Shown one piece after another: positions 26,909 to 35,038 of a stretch of 64,000 nucleotides of DNA. Source of the DNA: Clostridium beijerinckii (GTDB lineage Bacteria > Bacillota > Clostridia > Clostridiales > Clostridiaceae); contig NZ_CP144906.1 in NCBI RefSeq assembly GCF_036699995.1, forward strand, positions 204,501 through 268,500, read 5' to 3'. The position numbers were made by a program, and so were the translations under genes. The notes beneath the pieces were generated by a model. The model searched no databases. It saw only the letters and a program-made list of their open reading frames with translations, and was not told where the DNA came from. The stretch's first letter is position 1. The number at the start of each line of letters is the position of its first letter.

Positions 26909-28510
26909 GTGGCTATAAGAATAAATAATATAAATTTAAGTTTAGATGATGATTTAAATATTTTAGAGAAAAAAATATGTAAAAAGCTAAATATATCAAA
27001 GGAAGATATTAGTAGGTTAGATATAATTAAGAGAAGTATAGATGCAAGAAAAAAGAATGATATAAAAATAAGCTTTAGTGTCAATGTATTTTGTAAAAAA
27101 GAGAAAATGTTACTATCAAGAATACATGATAAGGATATAAGTTTTGAAGAAATTAGAGAAATTGAGTCAATAAAAAGTGGTACTGAAGAAATTAAAGCGA
27201 GACCAGTAGTTGTAGGATTTGGACCAGCAGGAATTTTTGCAGCATTAACATTAGCAAGGTATGGATATAGACCAATTGTGTATGAACGTGGGGAAGATGT
27301 AGATAAAAGAACTGAGACTGTGGAAAAGTTTTGGAAGGATGGATGTCTTAATTTAGAATCAAATGTTCAATTTGGGGAAGGAGGAGCAGGCGCATTTTCT
27401 GATGGAAAATTAACTACAAGAATTAAAGATCACAGGTGTTCATTTGTCCTTGATGAACTAATAAAGGCAGGGGCACCGGCAGAAATTAAATATGAGAGCA
27501 AAGCCCATGTTGGAACAGATCTTTTAAAAGGTGTGGTTAAGAATATCAGAGAAGAAATAAAGAGGCTTGGAGGCGAGGTTAATTTTAATTCTAAGTTAGA
27601 GAAAATAACATATAAAGATGGAAAGTTAGAGAGCATAGTAGTTAATGGAAAGAATATTACATGTGAGGCTTTAGTGCTAGCTATAGGACATAGTTCAAGA
27701 GATACATATGAGATGTTATATAGAGAAAATGTATCAATGGATGCAAAGGCATTTGCAATAGGGGTAAGGATTGAACATCCACAAGAATTAATAAATGTTA
27801 ACCAATATGGCAACAATCATAATCATCCTAAATTACATGCTGCAGATTACAGACTTACATATCAAAGCGAAAAGCTAAAAAGAGGTGTATATTCATTTTG
27901 TATGTGCCCTGGTGGAGTAGTGGTTGCAGCAGCATCAGAAGAAGGAAGACTTGTGTCTAATGGTATGAGTTATCATGCAAGAGATTTAGATAATGCGAAT
28001 TCAGCACTAGTGGTAACTGTCTCCCCAGAAGATTTTGAAGGAAGTTCACCGCTTAGAGGAATGGAATTTCAAAGGCACTACGAAAGTTTAGCGTTTAAGC
28101 TAGGTGGTGGAAATTATAAAGCACCTGTTCAATTAGTAGGAGACTTCATGAAGGATAGAGTGTCAACTAAGTTAGGTGAGGTAATCCCAAGTTATACTGC
28201 AGGGTATGAATTCAGGGAATTAAAAGAATGTCTACCTGATTATGTTGTAGAAGCTCTTAAAGAAGGAATTATAAATTTTGATAAAAAGATAAAAGGGTAT
28301 GCAAGAGAAGATGCAATTTTAACGGGAATTGAGACAAGAACATCAGCGCCAGTTAGATTGAATAGAAATACTTCGCTTGAAAGTATAAATGTATGCGGAC
28401 TTTATCCAACTGGAGAAGGGGCAGGATTTGCAGGTGGCATAATATCAGCGGCTGTTGACGGGATAAAGGTTGCCGAACACATAATTGAAAAATTCGATTT
28501 ACCAAAATAA
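26909..28510 (+). CDS. FAD-dependent dehydrogenase (NAD(FAD)-utilising)
   Basis: 533 residues from GTG 26909, preceded by GGTGAG and giving the usual beginning MAIRINNINLSL; a TTG at 26855 would extend it without a binding site. An N-terminal domain of about 90 residues precedes the dinucleotide-binding motif VVGFGPAGIFAALTLARYG. Other conserved stretches are VQFGEGGAGAFSDGKL, FCMCPGGVVV and the C-terminal YPTGEGAGFAGGIISAA. The family is widespread in anaerobes but its substrate is unknown; it is often annotated as a tRNA-modification-like or FAD oxidoreductase. It is 272 bases before ptb and may be a separate unit. Confidence 0.85.
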   Translation: MAIRINNINLSLDDDLNILEKKICKKLNISKEDISRLDIIKRSIDARKKNDIKISFSVNVFCKKEKMLLSRIHDKDISFEEIREIESIKSGTEEIKARPVVVGFGPAGIFAALTLARYGYRPIVYERGEDVDKRTETVEKFWKDGCLNLESNVQFGEGGAGAFSDGKLTTRIKDHRCSFVLDELIKAGAPAEIKYESKAHVGTDLLKGVVKNIREEIKRLGGEVNFNSKLEKITYKDGKLESIVVNGKNITCEALVLAIGHSSRDTYEMLYRENVSMDAKAFAIGVRIEHPQELINVNQYGNNHNHPKLHAADYRLTYQSEKLKRGVYSFCMCPGGVVVAAASEEGRLVSNGMSYHARDLDNANSALVVTVSPEDFEGSSPLRGMEFQRHYESLAFKLGGGNYKAPVQLVGDFMKDRVSTKLGEVIPSYTAGYEFRELKECLPDYVVEALKEGIINFDKKIKGYAREDAILTGIETRTSAPVRLNRNTSLESINVCGLYPTGEGAGFAGGIISAAVDGIKVAEHIIEKFDLPK

Positions 28511-28520
28511 GATCATAAAT

Positions 28521-28588
28521 AACATGAATGGAATTAGTATAATCTTTTCAGAAGATGAGGAAGATATATTATATTACGTTCATGTTGT
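28521..28588. other. Long imperfect hairpin between the dehydrogenase and ptb
   Basis: AACATGAA near 28521 pairs with TTCATGTT near 28580, with further pairing of AGTATAAT to ATTATATTA inside. No T-run follows. Possible terminator or stability element. Confidence 0.4.
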
Positions 28589-28782
28589 GAAATATTATAA
28601 AAATAAATATATAAAATTAATAAGATAATAAAAATAATATTCTGAAAATTCAACATTTCCAATATTTTTTTGTTACAATAGGGTATAAAGAAATATTCAT
28701 AGCATTGATTGATATAAATTTAACAAACAATTAAATTAATTATAAATAAAAGTTAAAAATTATTAAAGTAGAGGTGCAAAAA

Positions 28783-29691
28783 ATGAGTAAAAACTTTGAT
28801 GAGTTATTATCAAGATTAAAGGAAGTTCCAACAAAAAAAGTGGCTGTAGCTGTAGCACAAGATGAACCAGTATTAGAAGCTATAAAAGAAGCTACAGAAA
28901 ATAACATCGCACAAGCAATATTGGTTGGTGATAAACAACAGATTCATGAAATCGCAAAGAAAATAAACTTGGATTTATCTGATTATGAAATAATGGATAT
29001 TAAAGATCCAAAGAAAGCAACATTAGAAGCGGTAAAATTAGTTTCAAGTGGTCATGCAGATATGTTAATGAAGGGGCTAGTTGATACTGCAACATTCCTA
29101 AGAAGCGTATTAAACAAAGAGGTTGGTCTTAGAACAGGAAAATTAATGTCCCATGTAGCTGTGTTTGATGTGGAAGGTTGGGATAGACTATTATTTTTAA
29201 CTGATGCAGCATTTAATACATACCCAGAATTTAAGGATAAAGTTGGAATGATAAATAATGCAGTTGTAGTTGCTCATGCATGTGGAATAGATGTTCCAAG
29301 AGTAGCGCCTATATGCCCAGTTGAAGTTGTAAATACAAGTATGCAATCAACAGTTGATGCTGCATTGTTAGCTAAAATGAGTGATAGGGGGCAAATTAAA
29401 GGATGCATAATTGATGGACCTTTTGCCTTAGATAATGCAATATCAGAAGAAGCAGCTCATCATAAAGGTGTTACAGGATCAGTAGCAGGTAAAGCTGATA
29501 TATTATTATTACCAAATATAGAAGCAGCAAATGTAATGTATAAGACATTAACATATTTCTCAAAATCAAGAAATGGTGGACTTTTAGTAGGTACATCAGC
29601 ACCAGTAATTTTAACTTCAAGAGCAGATTCGTTCGAAACTAAAGTTAATTCAATTGCTCTTGCAGCATTAGTTGCAGCAAGAAATAAGTAA
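28783..29691 (+). CDS. ptb: Phosphate butyryltransferase
   Basis: Converts butyryl-CoA and phosphate to butyryl phosphate, the first step of the ATP-yielding butyrate branch. 302 residues from ATG 28783 with AGAGGTG upstream. Conserved family stretches include LMKGLVDTATFLRSVL, LTDAAFNTYPEFKDK and DGPFALDNAISEEAA. A TACAAT box near 28674 probably marks the promoter. Paired with buk downstream, which is diagnostic for butyrate formation in clostridia. Confidence 0.96.
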   Translation: MSKNFDELLSRLKEVPTKKVAVAVAQDEPVLEAIKEATENNIAQAILVGDKQQIHEIAKKINLDLSDYEIMDIKDPKKATLEAVKLVSSGHADMLMKGLVDTATFLRSVLNKEVGLRTGKLMSHVAVFDVEGWDRLLFLTDAAFNTYPEFKDKVGMINNAVVVAHACGIDVPRVAPICPVEVVNTSMQSTVDAALLAKMSDRGQIKGCIIDGPFALDNAISEEAAHHKGVTGSVAGKADILLLPNIEAANVMYKTLTYFSKSRNGGLLVGTSAPVILTSRADSFETKVNSIALAALVAARNK

Positions 29692-29710
29692 TAAATCGAT
29701 CCATAATAAT

Positions 29711-29820
29711 TAATGCATAATTAATGGAGAGATTTATATGGAATTTGCAATGCACTTTTAGATTCTATAATAATTTCTTCCGAAAATTATGCATTATGAC
29801 TGTATAGAATGCATTAAATT
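29711..29820. other. Competing hairpins in the ptb-buk spacer
   Basis: TAATGCATAATT (29711-29722) is a perfect 12-bp complement of 29785-29796. A second pairing, using GATTCTATA (29761-29769) with TATAGAATGCATT (29803-29815) overlaps the same region. The 144-base spacer thus can fold in two ways between two genes normally cotranscribed. Confidence 0.5.
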
Positions 29821-29835
29821 TAAGGGGGATTCAGA

Positions 29836-30903
29836 ATGTCATATAAGCTATTAATAATCAATCCAGGTTCAACATCAACAAAGATTGGTGTTTACGAAGG
29901 AGAAAAGGAACTATTTGAAGAAACTTTAAGACACACAAATGAAGAAATAAAGAGATATGATACAATATATGATCAATTCGAATTTAGAAAAGAAGTTATA
30001 TTAAATGTTCTTAAAGAAAAGAATTTTGATATAAAGACTTTAAGTGCTATTGTTGGTAGAGGTGGAATGCTTAGACCAGTTGAAGGTGGAACATATGCAG
30101 TAAATGATGCAATGGTTGAAGATTTAAAAGTTGGAGTTCAAGGACCTCATGCTTCTAACCTTGGTGGAATAATTGCTAAGTCAATTGGAGATGAATTAAA
30201 TATTCCATCATTTATAGTAGATCCAGTTGTTACAGATGAGTTAGCAGATGTAGCAAGACTATCTGGAGTACCAGAATTACCAAGAAAAAGTAAATTCCAC
30301 GCTTTAAATCAAAAAGCAGTAGCTAAAAGATATGGAAAAGAAAGTGGACAAGGATATGAAAACCTAAATCTTGTAGTTGTACATATGGGTGGAGGCGTTT
30401 CAGTTGGTGCTCACAATCATGGGAAAGTTGTCGATGTAAATAATGCATTAGATGGAGATGGCCCATTCTCACCAGAAAGAGCTGGATCAGTTCCAATTGG
30501 TGATTTAGTTAAAATGTGTTTTAGTGGAAAATATAGTGAAGCAGAAGTATATGGCAAGGTTGTAGGAAAAGGTGGATTTGTTGGTTATCTAAACACAAAT
30601 GATGTAAAAGGTGTTATTGATAAGATGGAAGAAGGAGATAAAGAATGTGAATCAATATATAAAGCATTTGTTTATCAAATTTCGAAAGCAATTGGAGAAA
30701 TGTCAGTTGTATTAGAAGGTAAAGTTGATCAAATTATTTTTACCGGAGGAATTGCATACTCACCAACACTTGTTCCAGACCTTAAAGCAAAAGTTGAATG
30801 GATAGCCCCAGTTACAGTTTATCCTGGAGAAGATGAATTACTTGCTCTAGCTCAAGGTGCTATAAGAGTACTTGATGGAGAAGAACAAGCTAAGGTTTAC
30901 TAG
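29836..30903 (+). CDS. buk: Butyrate kinase
   Basis: Transfers phosphate from butyryl phosphate to ADP, giving butyrate and ATP; ASKHA-fold acetate kinase relative. 355 residues; the N-terminal phosphate loop [30 protein letters not shown] and the C-terminal FTGGIAYSP are family hallmarks. AAGGGGGAT precedes the ATG. Together with ptb it forms the butyrate operon. Confidence 0.96.
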   Translation: MSYKLLIINPGSTSTKIGVYEGEKELFEETLRHTNEEIKRYDTIYDQFEFRKEVILNVLKEKNFDIKTLSAIVGRGGMLRPVEGGTYAVNDAMVEDLKVGVQGPHASNLGGIIAKSIGDELNIPSFIVDPVVTDELADVARLSGVPELPRKSKFHALNQKAVAKRYGKESGQGYENLNLVVVHMGGGVSVGAHNHGKVVDVNNALDGDGPFSPERAGSVPIGDLVKMCFSGKYSEAEVYGKVVGKGGFVGYLNTNDVKGVIDKMEEGDKECESIYKAFVYQISKAIGEMSVVLEGKVDQIIFTGGIAYSPTLVPDLKAKVEWIAPVTVYPGEDELLALAQGAIRVLDGEEQAKVY

Positions 30904-30911
30904 ACGTAAAG

Positions 30912-30947
30912 ATACACCTAGAGATATTTTCTAGGTGTATTTTTTTA
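30912..30947 (+). terminator. Terminator after buk
   Basis: ATACACCTAGA (30912-30922) pairs perfectly with TCTAGGTGTAT (30930-30940) followed by TTTTTT. Confidence 0.95.
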
Positions 30948-31051
30948 TTTACATAAAATTCGCATATGTATATCGCTAAACTGTGACCAAATGATATAAT
31001 AAAATAATCGTAATGATATTTAGTAAAGAATAAGTTTAATTGGGGTATGAT

Positions 31052-31525
31052 ATGGATAGATTTAATTGTATTTTGAATGACACAGAATATATATATTATC
31101 TAAAAAGAAATAAAAAGTTTGAAAAAGATAGAAAATTTTGCAAGCATAATTTAAAACACTTTTTAGATGTAGCACGAATAGCACAATTGATAAATCTCGA
31201 AGAAGGTTTAGGATTTAACAAAGAAATTATATATACTACTGCAATTCTCCACGACATAGGAAAGTCGCTTCAGTATGAAAATGGAACACCTCATGAAATA
31301 GCATCATGGGAGATTTCAAAAGAAATTTTACATAATTACAGATATAATGAGGAAGAAATTGAAATCATAAAACAAGGAATACTAGGTCATAGAGATAAAA
31401 AAAGTGAAAACTTTGCGCAGCTCATGTATAGAGCAGATAAACTCTCACGACTGTGCATTAGCTGCAAGTCTATTGATGAATGTAATTGGGGAGATGAAAA
31501 GAAAAATTTTAAAATATATTATTAA
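31052..31525 (+). CDS. HD-domain phosphohydrolase-like protein in the folate cluster
   Basis: 157 residues from ATG 31052 (a TTG four codons earlier overlaps the GGGG binding site). The HD metal set is H36, H67-D68 (AILHDIGKS) and D129 (YRADKLSR). The C-terminus carries a cysteine cluster C135, C138, C145 (LCISCKSIDECNW) that could bind metal. Sixteen bases separate it from folP, so it belongs to the folate operon; it might be a nucleotide or dihydroneopterin triphosphate hydrolase, but this is inference from position only. Confidence 0.8.
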   Translation: MDRFNCILNDTEYIYYLKRNKKFEKDRKFCKHNLKHFLDVARIAQLINLEEGLGFNKEIIYTTAILHDIGKSLQYENGTPHEIASWEISKEILHNYRYNEEEIEIIKQGILGHRDKKSENFAQLMYRADKLSRLCISCKSIDECNWGDEKKNFKIYY

Positions 31526-31541
31526 AAGGAGCTATAAATCA

Positions 31542-32351
31542 ATGAAAATAGGAAGTAAGGAATTTAATATAGGGGAGAGAACATATATTATGGGAATATT
31601 AAATTTTACTCCAGATTCTTTCTCAGATGGAGGAAAATTTAATGACATCGATATTGCTATAAAACATGTGAAGGAAATGATAGATAATGGAGCTGACATA
31701 ATAGATGTAGGAGGGGAATCTACAAGACCTGGATATGAGATAGTAAGTGAAGAAGAAGAAATTTCAAGAGTTGTACCTATAATAAAGGCTATAAAAGAAA
31801 ATTTCGATATATCAGTATCAATAGATACATATAAAGCTAAAGTTGCAGAGCAGGCAATAAAAGCTGGTGCGAACCTTATTAATGATATATGGGGATTTAA
31901 AAAAGATAAAGATATGGCAAAAGTTGCGGCAAAATATAATGTACCTTGTTGTCTAATGCATAATAGAGATAATACAGAGTATAAAAATTTAATGGAAGAT
32001 ATATTAAATGATCTGAAAGAATGTATTAATATTGCTAAGGATGCTGGAGTAAAAGACGAAAATATAATATTAGATCCAGGCATAGGTTTTGGAAAGACTT
32101 ATGAACAAAATTTAGAAACTATGAATAACTTAGAAAGAATCAAAGACTTGGGATATCCGATATTGCTTGGTACATCTAGGAAGTCTATGATAGGATTAGC
32201 TCTTAATTTACCTGTAGAGGAAAGAATAGAGGGGACAGTTGCAACAACAGTTATTGGAATAATGAAAGATGCTTGTGATTTTGTAAGAGTTCATGATGTG
32301 CTTGAAAATTCAAGAGCAGCAAAGATGACTGATATAATCGTAAGAAGATAG
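31542..32351 (+). CDS. folP: Dihydropteroate synthase
   Basis: Joins p-aminobenzoate to 6-hydroxymethyl-7,8-dihydropterin diphosphate to make dihydropteroate; target of sulfonamides. 269 residues from ATG 31542, preceded by AAAAGGAG; the open frame extends upstream to 31404 inside the HD gene but without a binding site. Motifs GILNFTPDSFSDGG, VGGESTRPG, NDIWGF, DPGIGFGKT and LLGTSRKS are intact. Followed after 12 bases by the folB-folK fusion. Confidence 0.96.
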   Translation: MKIGSKEFNIGERTYIMGILNFTPDSFSDGGKFNDIDIAIKHVKEMIDNGADIIDVGGESTRPGYEIVSEEEEISRVVPIIKAIKENFDISVSIDTYKAKVAEQAIKAGANLINDIWGFKKDKDMAKVAAKYNVPCCLMHNRDNTEYKNLMEDILNDLKECINIAKDAGVKDENIILDPGIGFGKTYEQNLETMNNLERIKDLGYPILLGTSRKSMIGLALNLPVEERIEGTVATTVIGIMKDACDFVRVHDVLENSRAAKMTDIIVRR

Positions 32352-32363
32352 GATGGATGAGTT

Positions 32364-33188
32364 TTGGATAAGATGTATATAAGGGAGCTAGAGTTATTTG
32401 GTTTTCATGGAGTTTTCGAAGAGGAAAAAAGATTAGGTCAAAAGTTCATTTTATCTTTTGAGTTAGATATAGATCTAAAATTAGCAGGAAAAACTGGAGA
32501 TTTAACTAAAACAGTTCATTATGGTGAATTGTGTGAAAAAATTGAAGACGAATTTAAAAGAAAGAACTATGATCTTATAGAAACAGCAACTTTAAATTTA
32601 GCTGATTTTATTCTTAATGAATATAAGATAATAGAAGGTGTTAAGGTGTTCTTAAAAAAACCTTGGGCACCTATAAAGAAACATTTAGATACTGTAGAAA
32701 TAATGATTGAAAGAAGAAGGCACAAAGCATATATAAGTTTAGGATCCAATATCGGGAATAAGGAACAATATTTAGAGGACGCAATAAATAAAATATCTGC
32801 AGAAAAAAATATTGAAATAATAAGAAAGTCATCGTTTATTAAAACAAAACCATGGGGATACTTAGAACAGGAAGATTTTTTAAATGGTGTTGTGGAAATA
32901 GAAACCATATTAGAAGCAGAAGAACTTATGGATTTATTACTTGGAATTGAAACAGATCTAGATAGAAAGAGGACTATAAAGTGGGGACCTAGAACTATTG
33001 ATCTGGATATTATTATGTATGATTCAGTGGTTTCTTCAAATGAAAAGGTGATTCTCCCACACCCAAGAATGCATGAGAGAGAATTTGTATTAAAACCATT
33101 AAGTGAAATAGCACCATATCTTATGCATCCTGTGCTCAATAAGAGAGTATTTACTCTTTTAGAGGAGCTAGAGAAAAAAGAAAATTAA
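32364..33188 (+). CDS. folBK: Bifunctional dihydroneopterin aldolase / HPPK (FolB-FolK fusion)
   Basis: Two consecutive folate steps in one chain of 274 residues. Residues 1-118 are FolB (MYIRELELFGFHGVFEEEK, then TVHYGELCEKIE), releasing 6-hydroxymethyl-dihydropterin; residues from about 123 are FolK (YISLGSNIGNKEQYL, RTIDLDIIMYD, LPHPRMHEREFVL), which pyrophosphorylates it for FolP. The start is TTG 32364 after GGATGGATGAG, with ATG 32373 as an alternative. The fusion is common in clostridia. The gene is the last of the folate cluster before the insertion element. Confidence 0.93.
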   Translation: MDKMYIRELELFGFHGVFEEEKRLGQKFILSFELDIDLKLAGKTGDLTKTVHYGELCEKIEDEFKRKNYDLIETATLNLADFILNEYKIIEGVKVFLKKPWAPIKKHLDTVEIMIERRRHKAYISLGSNIGNKEQYLEDAINKISAEKNIEIIRKSSFIKTKPWGYLEQEDFLNGVVEIETILEAEELMDLLLGIETDLDRKRTIKWGPRTIDLDIIMYDSVVSSNEKVILPHPRMHEREFVLKPLSEIAPYLMHPVLNKRVFTLLEELEKKEN

Positions 33189-33203
33189 AAATATGAAACA
33201 GCT

Positions 33204-33211
33204 TATTATAA
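33204..33211. repeat. Left copy of the 8-bp target duplication
   Basis: TATTATAA flanks the insertion element; the second copy is at 35016-35023. The identity extends to 13 bases (TATTATAAGGTAG) because the element's end also begins GGTAG, leaving slight doubt about the exact border. Confidence 0.8.
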
Positions 33212-33279
33212 GGTAGTGTAAAAAATATATGAAAAATCAATCCAACTACCATTTAATGTTAAATTATGTTTGCTAGTTG

Positions 33280-33405
33280 CCCTTGACACACCTAAAGATA
33301 AATGGTCTTAGGCAGTTAAGGACGGGTGAATGATAATTTTGAACATGACTAATAGACCCGCCTATTGAGATATTTTACCATTTATCTTTGTGGGCGTGTC
33401 AAGGG
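33280..33405. other. Rod-like stem-loop in the element's left noncoding end
   Basis: CCCTTGACAC (33280-33289) pairs with GTGTCAAGGG (33396-33405) and AAAGATAAATGGT (33294-33306) with ACCATTTATCTTT (33377-33389): 23 pairs with a small internal loop. Inside, GGACGGGT (33320-33327) pairs with ACCCGCC (33356-33362) with one bulged A. The structure lies 3' of the transposase stop on its coding strand. Confidence 0.6.
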
Positions 33406-33442
33406 TGCGTTTCACCAACTGCTTTAGATCATTAGGCAGTTA
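33308..33442. repeat. 11-bp direct repeat TTAGGCAGTTA
   Basis: Copies at 33308-33318 (inside the stem-loop) and 33432-33442 (covering the transposase stop codon). AACTGC at 33417-33422 can pair with GCAGTT in either copy, allowing alternative folds. Confidence 0.5.
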
Positions 33443-34865
33443 TTGTACAGTTATTTAGAACAAAGTCTTGAGATAGTTCAATAAATTTGCACCATCTAGT
33501 AGGCATGTTGGACATTGACTCTAACTCTTCAAGGATTACAGGAGTTTTGCCTTCAAGGGCAGAATGTGGTCTTAGAAAGTTAAAGTATGCCACAAACATA
33601 GTTACAAATGCAACCGACCCGTTAGGACTTCCGAAGCCAGTAGTAGCTCTATAATTGCCTTTAAAGGTTCGGTTAAGACGTTCAATAATTTGCTTCAATG
33701 GCCTATATTCTTTTGAAACTTCATCTTTATTGGTTAAGCCTATAACTTGAGTAACATCGAATTTTATACTATGGCTTGCAAAGAAGTGCTGTGCAAGAAG
33801 ATATATAGGGTTACCATCAGTTATAAGATTAAGATCTTCAGGTATTTCTTTTAACTTACTTAGAACATCATCGATGGCTTTTACAGCCGTTTCGGTATCT
33901 CTATGTGGTGATACTCTGTAAGATAGAATAATCTTTTTAACAGCATCAAAAAAGAAGAAAATATAGTTCCACTTACCGTTAACTTTTATGTAGGTTTCAT
34001 CGCCGCAGAAAGAGTCAGAAAGTTTATAATCGTAGTTATCTATAAATGGCTTAACTACAATTGAAACGGCATTAACATAGTTTAAAATTGCTTGATGAGA
34101 TATTTTAATATCATGAATATCTTTAAGCAATGCAGCTGTCTTTCTGGAAGATAAACCGTAGTTAACGTAGTAAGTTAGAATGAGTCCTAAGGTGTAAGAA
34201 GAAATCATAATGTTTGGAAGAGAAACCTTTGATTTTACCGGACTTTCTTTAGAAAGTGGCTTAAAGTCAAAAGTGAAATCTCTAAATATGTATCTAACTT
34301 TGAACTTACCAGGATTCTTCTTAAAATCTTGTTTTTCAGATTTTGTCATTGATTTAAGATTATTTTGGTAAAAAGAGCAATTATCATTCTTACACTTATA
34401 AACGTAGAAATCCTTACGCGCCTTGATTCTTTCAAGTGTTTTACTGCAGTGAGGACATCTTAACACTATGGATTTCTGATAGTAATTTTTAGGATTGAAT
34501 GTGGTATCACAGACTTTGCAAAGATATTGTCCTCGGCCTCCGTTATTATCGTAAAGATAGGTATGTGGAGCACCACACTTAGGACAGATAACATCCTTAG
34601 GAGCTAACGCTTTGTTTTTGCGAGGTTTCACAGGAGCAAATTCTTTGCCGTGCTTAAACTCATATTCAGCTATTAGAAGCTTATAGTTAAGTTTTTCGGG
34701 AACATCAAAGATTGGTTGATCATCTACTTGAAGCTTTCGGTATTCTTTCTTAACAGGTTCGTCCGAAATGCTTTTAAGCAAGTTTTTGCCAACCAGCAAA
34801 GTCATGAGATACTTTATAATTTCAATAAGATAAATTACAGTTTCAAGAAGAAACTTATTAATCAT
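33432..34865 (-). CDS. IS6-type DDE transposase with N-terminal zinc ribbons
   Basis: 477 residues, about twice the length of IS26/IS240 transposases. Residues 94-119 (C94, C97, C116, C119) and 137-163 (C137, C140, C158, C163) look like two zinc ribbons; a helix-turn-helix region follows (GLSSRKTAALLKDI, SHQAILNYV) and then the catalytic domain with D289 (FCGDETYIK), D350 (ITDGNP) and E395 (IIERLNRTFKG). All three catalytic residues are present and the frame is unbroken, so it is probably active. AAGGAGG lies about 14 bases before the start on the - strand. The family call rests on the DDE domain, inverted repeats and target size. Confidence 0.88.
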   Translation of the reverse strand: MINKFLLETVIYLIEIIKYLMTLLVGKNLLKSISDEPVKKEYRKLQVDDQPIFDVPEKLNYKLLIAEYEFKHGKEFAPVKPRKNKALAPKDVICPKCGAPHTYLYDNNGGRGQYLCKVCDTTFNPKNYYQKSIVLRCPHCSKTLERIKARKDFYVYKCKNDNCSFYQNNLKSMTKSEKQDFKKNPGKFKVRYIFRDFTFDFKPLSKESPVKSKVSLPNIMISSYTLGLILTYYVNYGLSSRKTAALLKDIHDIKISHQAILNYVNAVSIVVKPFIDNYDYKLSDSFCGDETYIKVNGKWNYIFFFFDAVKKIILSYRVSPHRDTETAVKAIDDVLSKLKEIPEDLNLITDGNPIYLLAQHFFASHSIKFDVTQVIGLTNKDEVSKEYRPLKQIIERLNRTFKGNYRATTGFGSPNGSVAFVTMFVAYFNFLRPHSALEGKTPVILEELESMSNMPTRWCKFIELSQDFVLNNCTITA

Positions 34866-35015
34866 GGTAATAGCTTGCCTCCTTTTTTAGTTCAGTGTTT
34901 TTGTTTTGCAAGTATAAAATATCTTAACTTTTTGGGGGTGGCAAGTTATTTATATAAAAAATAAGAAAAATTAAAGGGTTGCTGCCTTAGTTAGATAAAA
35001 AACTTTGACAGTACC

Positions 35016-35023
35016 TATTATAA
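35016..35023. repeat. Right copy of the 8-bp target duplication
   Basis: TATTATAA immediately after the right inverted repeat; it lies 15 bases before the start of the AIM24-family gene. Confidence 0.8.
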
Positions 35024-35038
35024 GGTAGGGGTAATTTT

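Larger units (their letters stand above)
33212..35015. mobile_element. Complete IS6-family-like insertion sequence, 1804 bp
   Basis: Terminal inverted repeats GGTAGTGTAAAA (left) and GGTACTGTCAAA (right, read inward) agree at 10 of 12 bases and resemble the IS6 family (GGTTCTGT/GGCACTGT...CAAAGTT). An 8-bp duplication TATTATAA on both sides agrees with the family's target size. It encodes one intact transposase on the - strand. Both duplication copies are still identical, suggesting a fairly recent insertion. The left noncoding end (33220-33431) holds a long stem-loop. Confidence 0.88.

Noticed and set aside
31532..32083. 183-codon - strand frame opposite folP
   Set aside because: Antisense shadow of folP; no start signal and no recognisable domain.
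33308..33442. Nested small element bounded by the TTAGGCAGTTA repeats inside the insertion sequence
   Set aside because: The repeats do not coincide with the inverted-repeat arms (33280-33306, 33377-33405), so a simple nested insertion does not fit.
35005..35023. Outward hybrid promoter from the insertion end (TTGACA with TATTAT)
   Set aside because: TTGACA lies in the right inverted repeat, but only five bases separate it from TATTAT in the target duplication, far too close; no other -10 at 16-18 bases.
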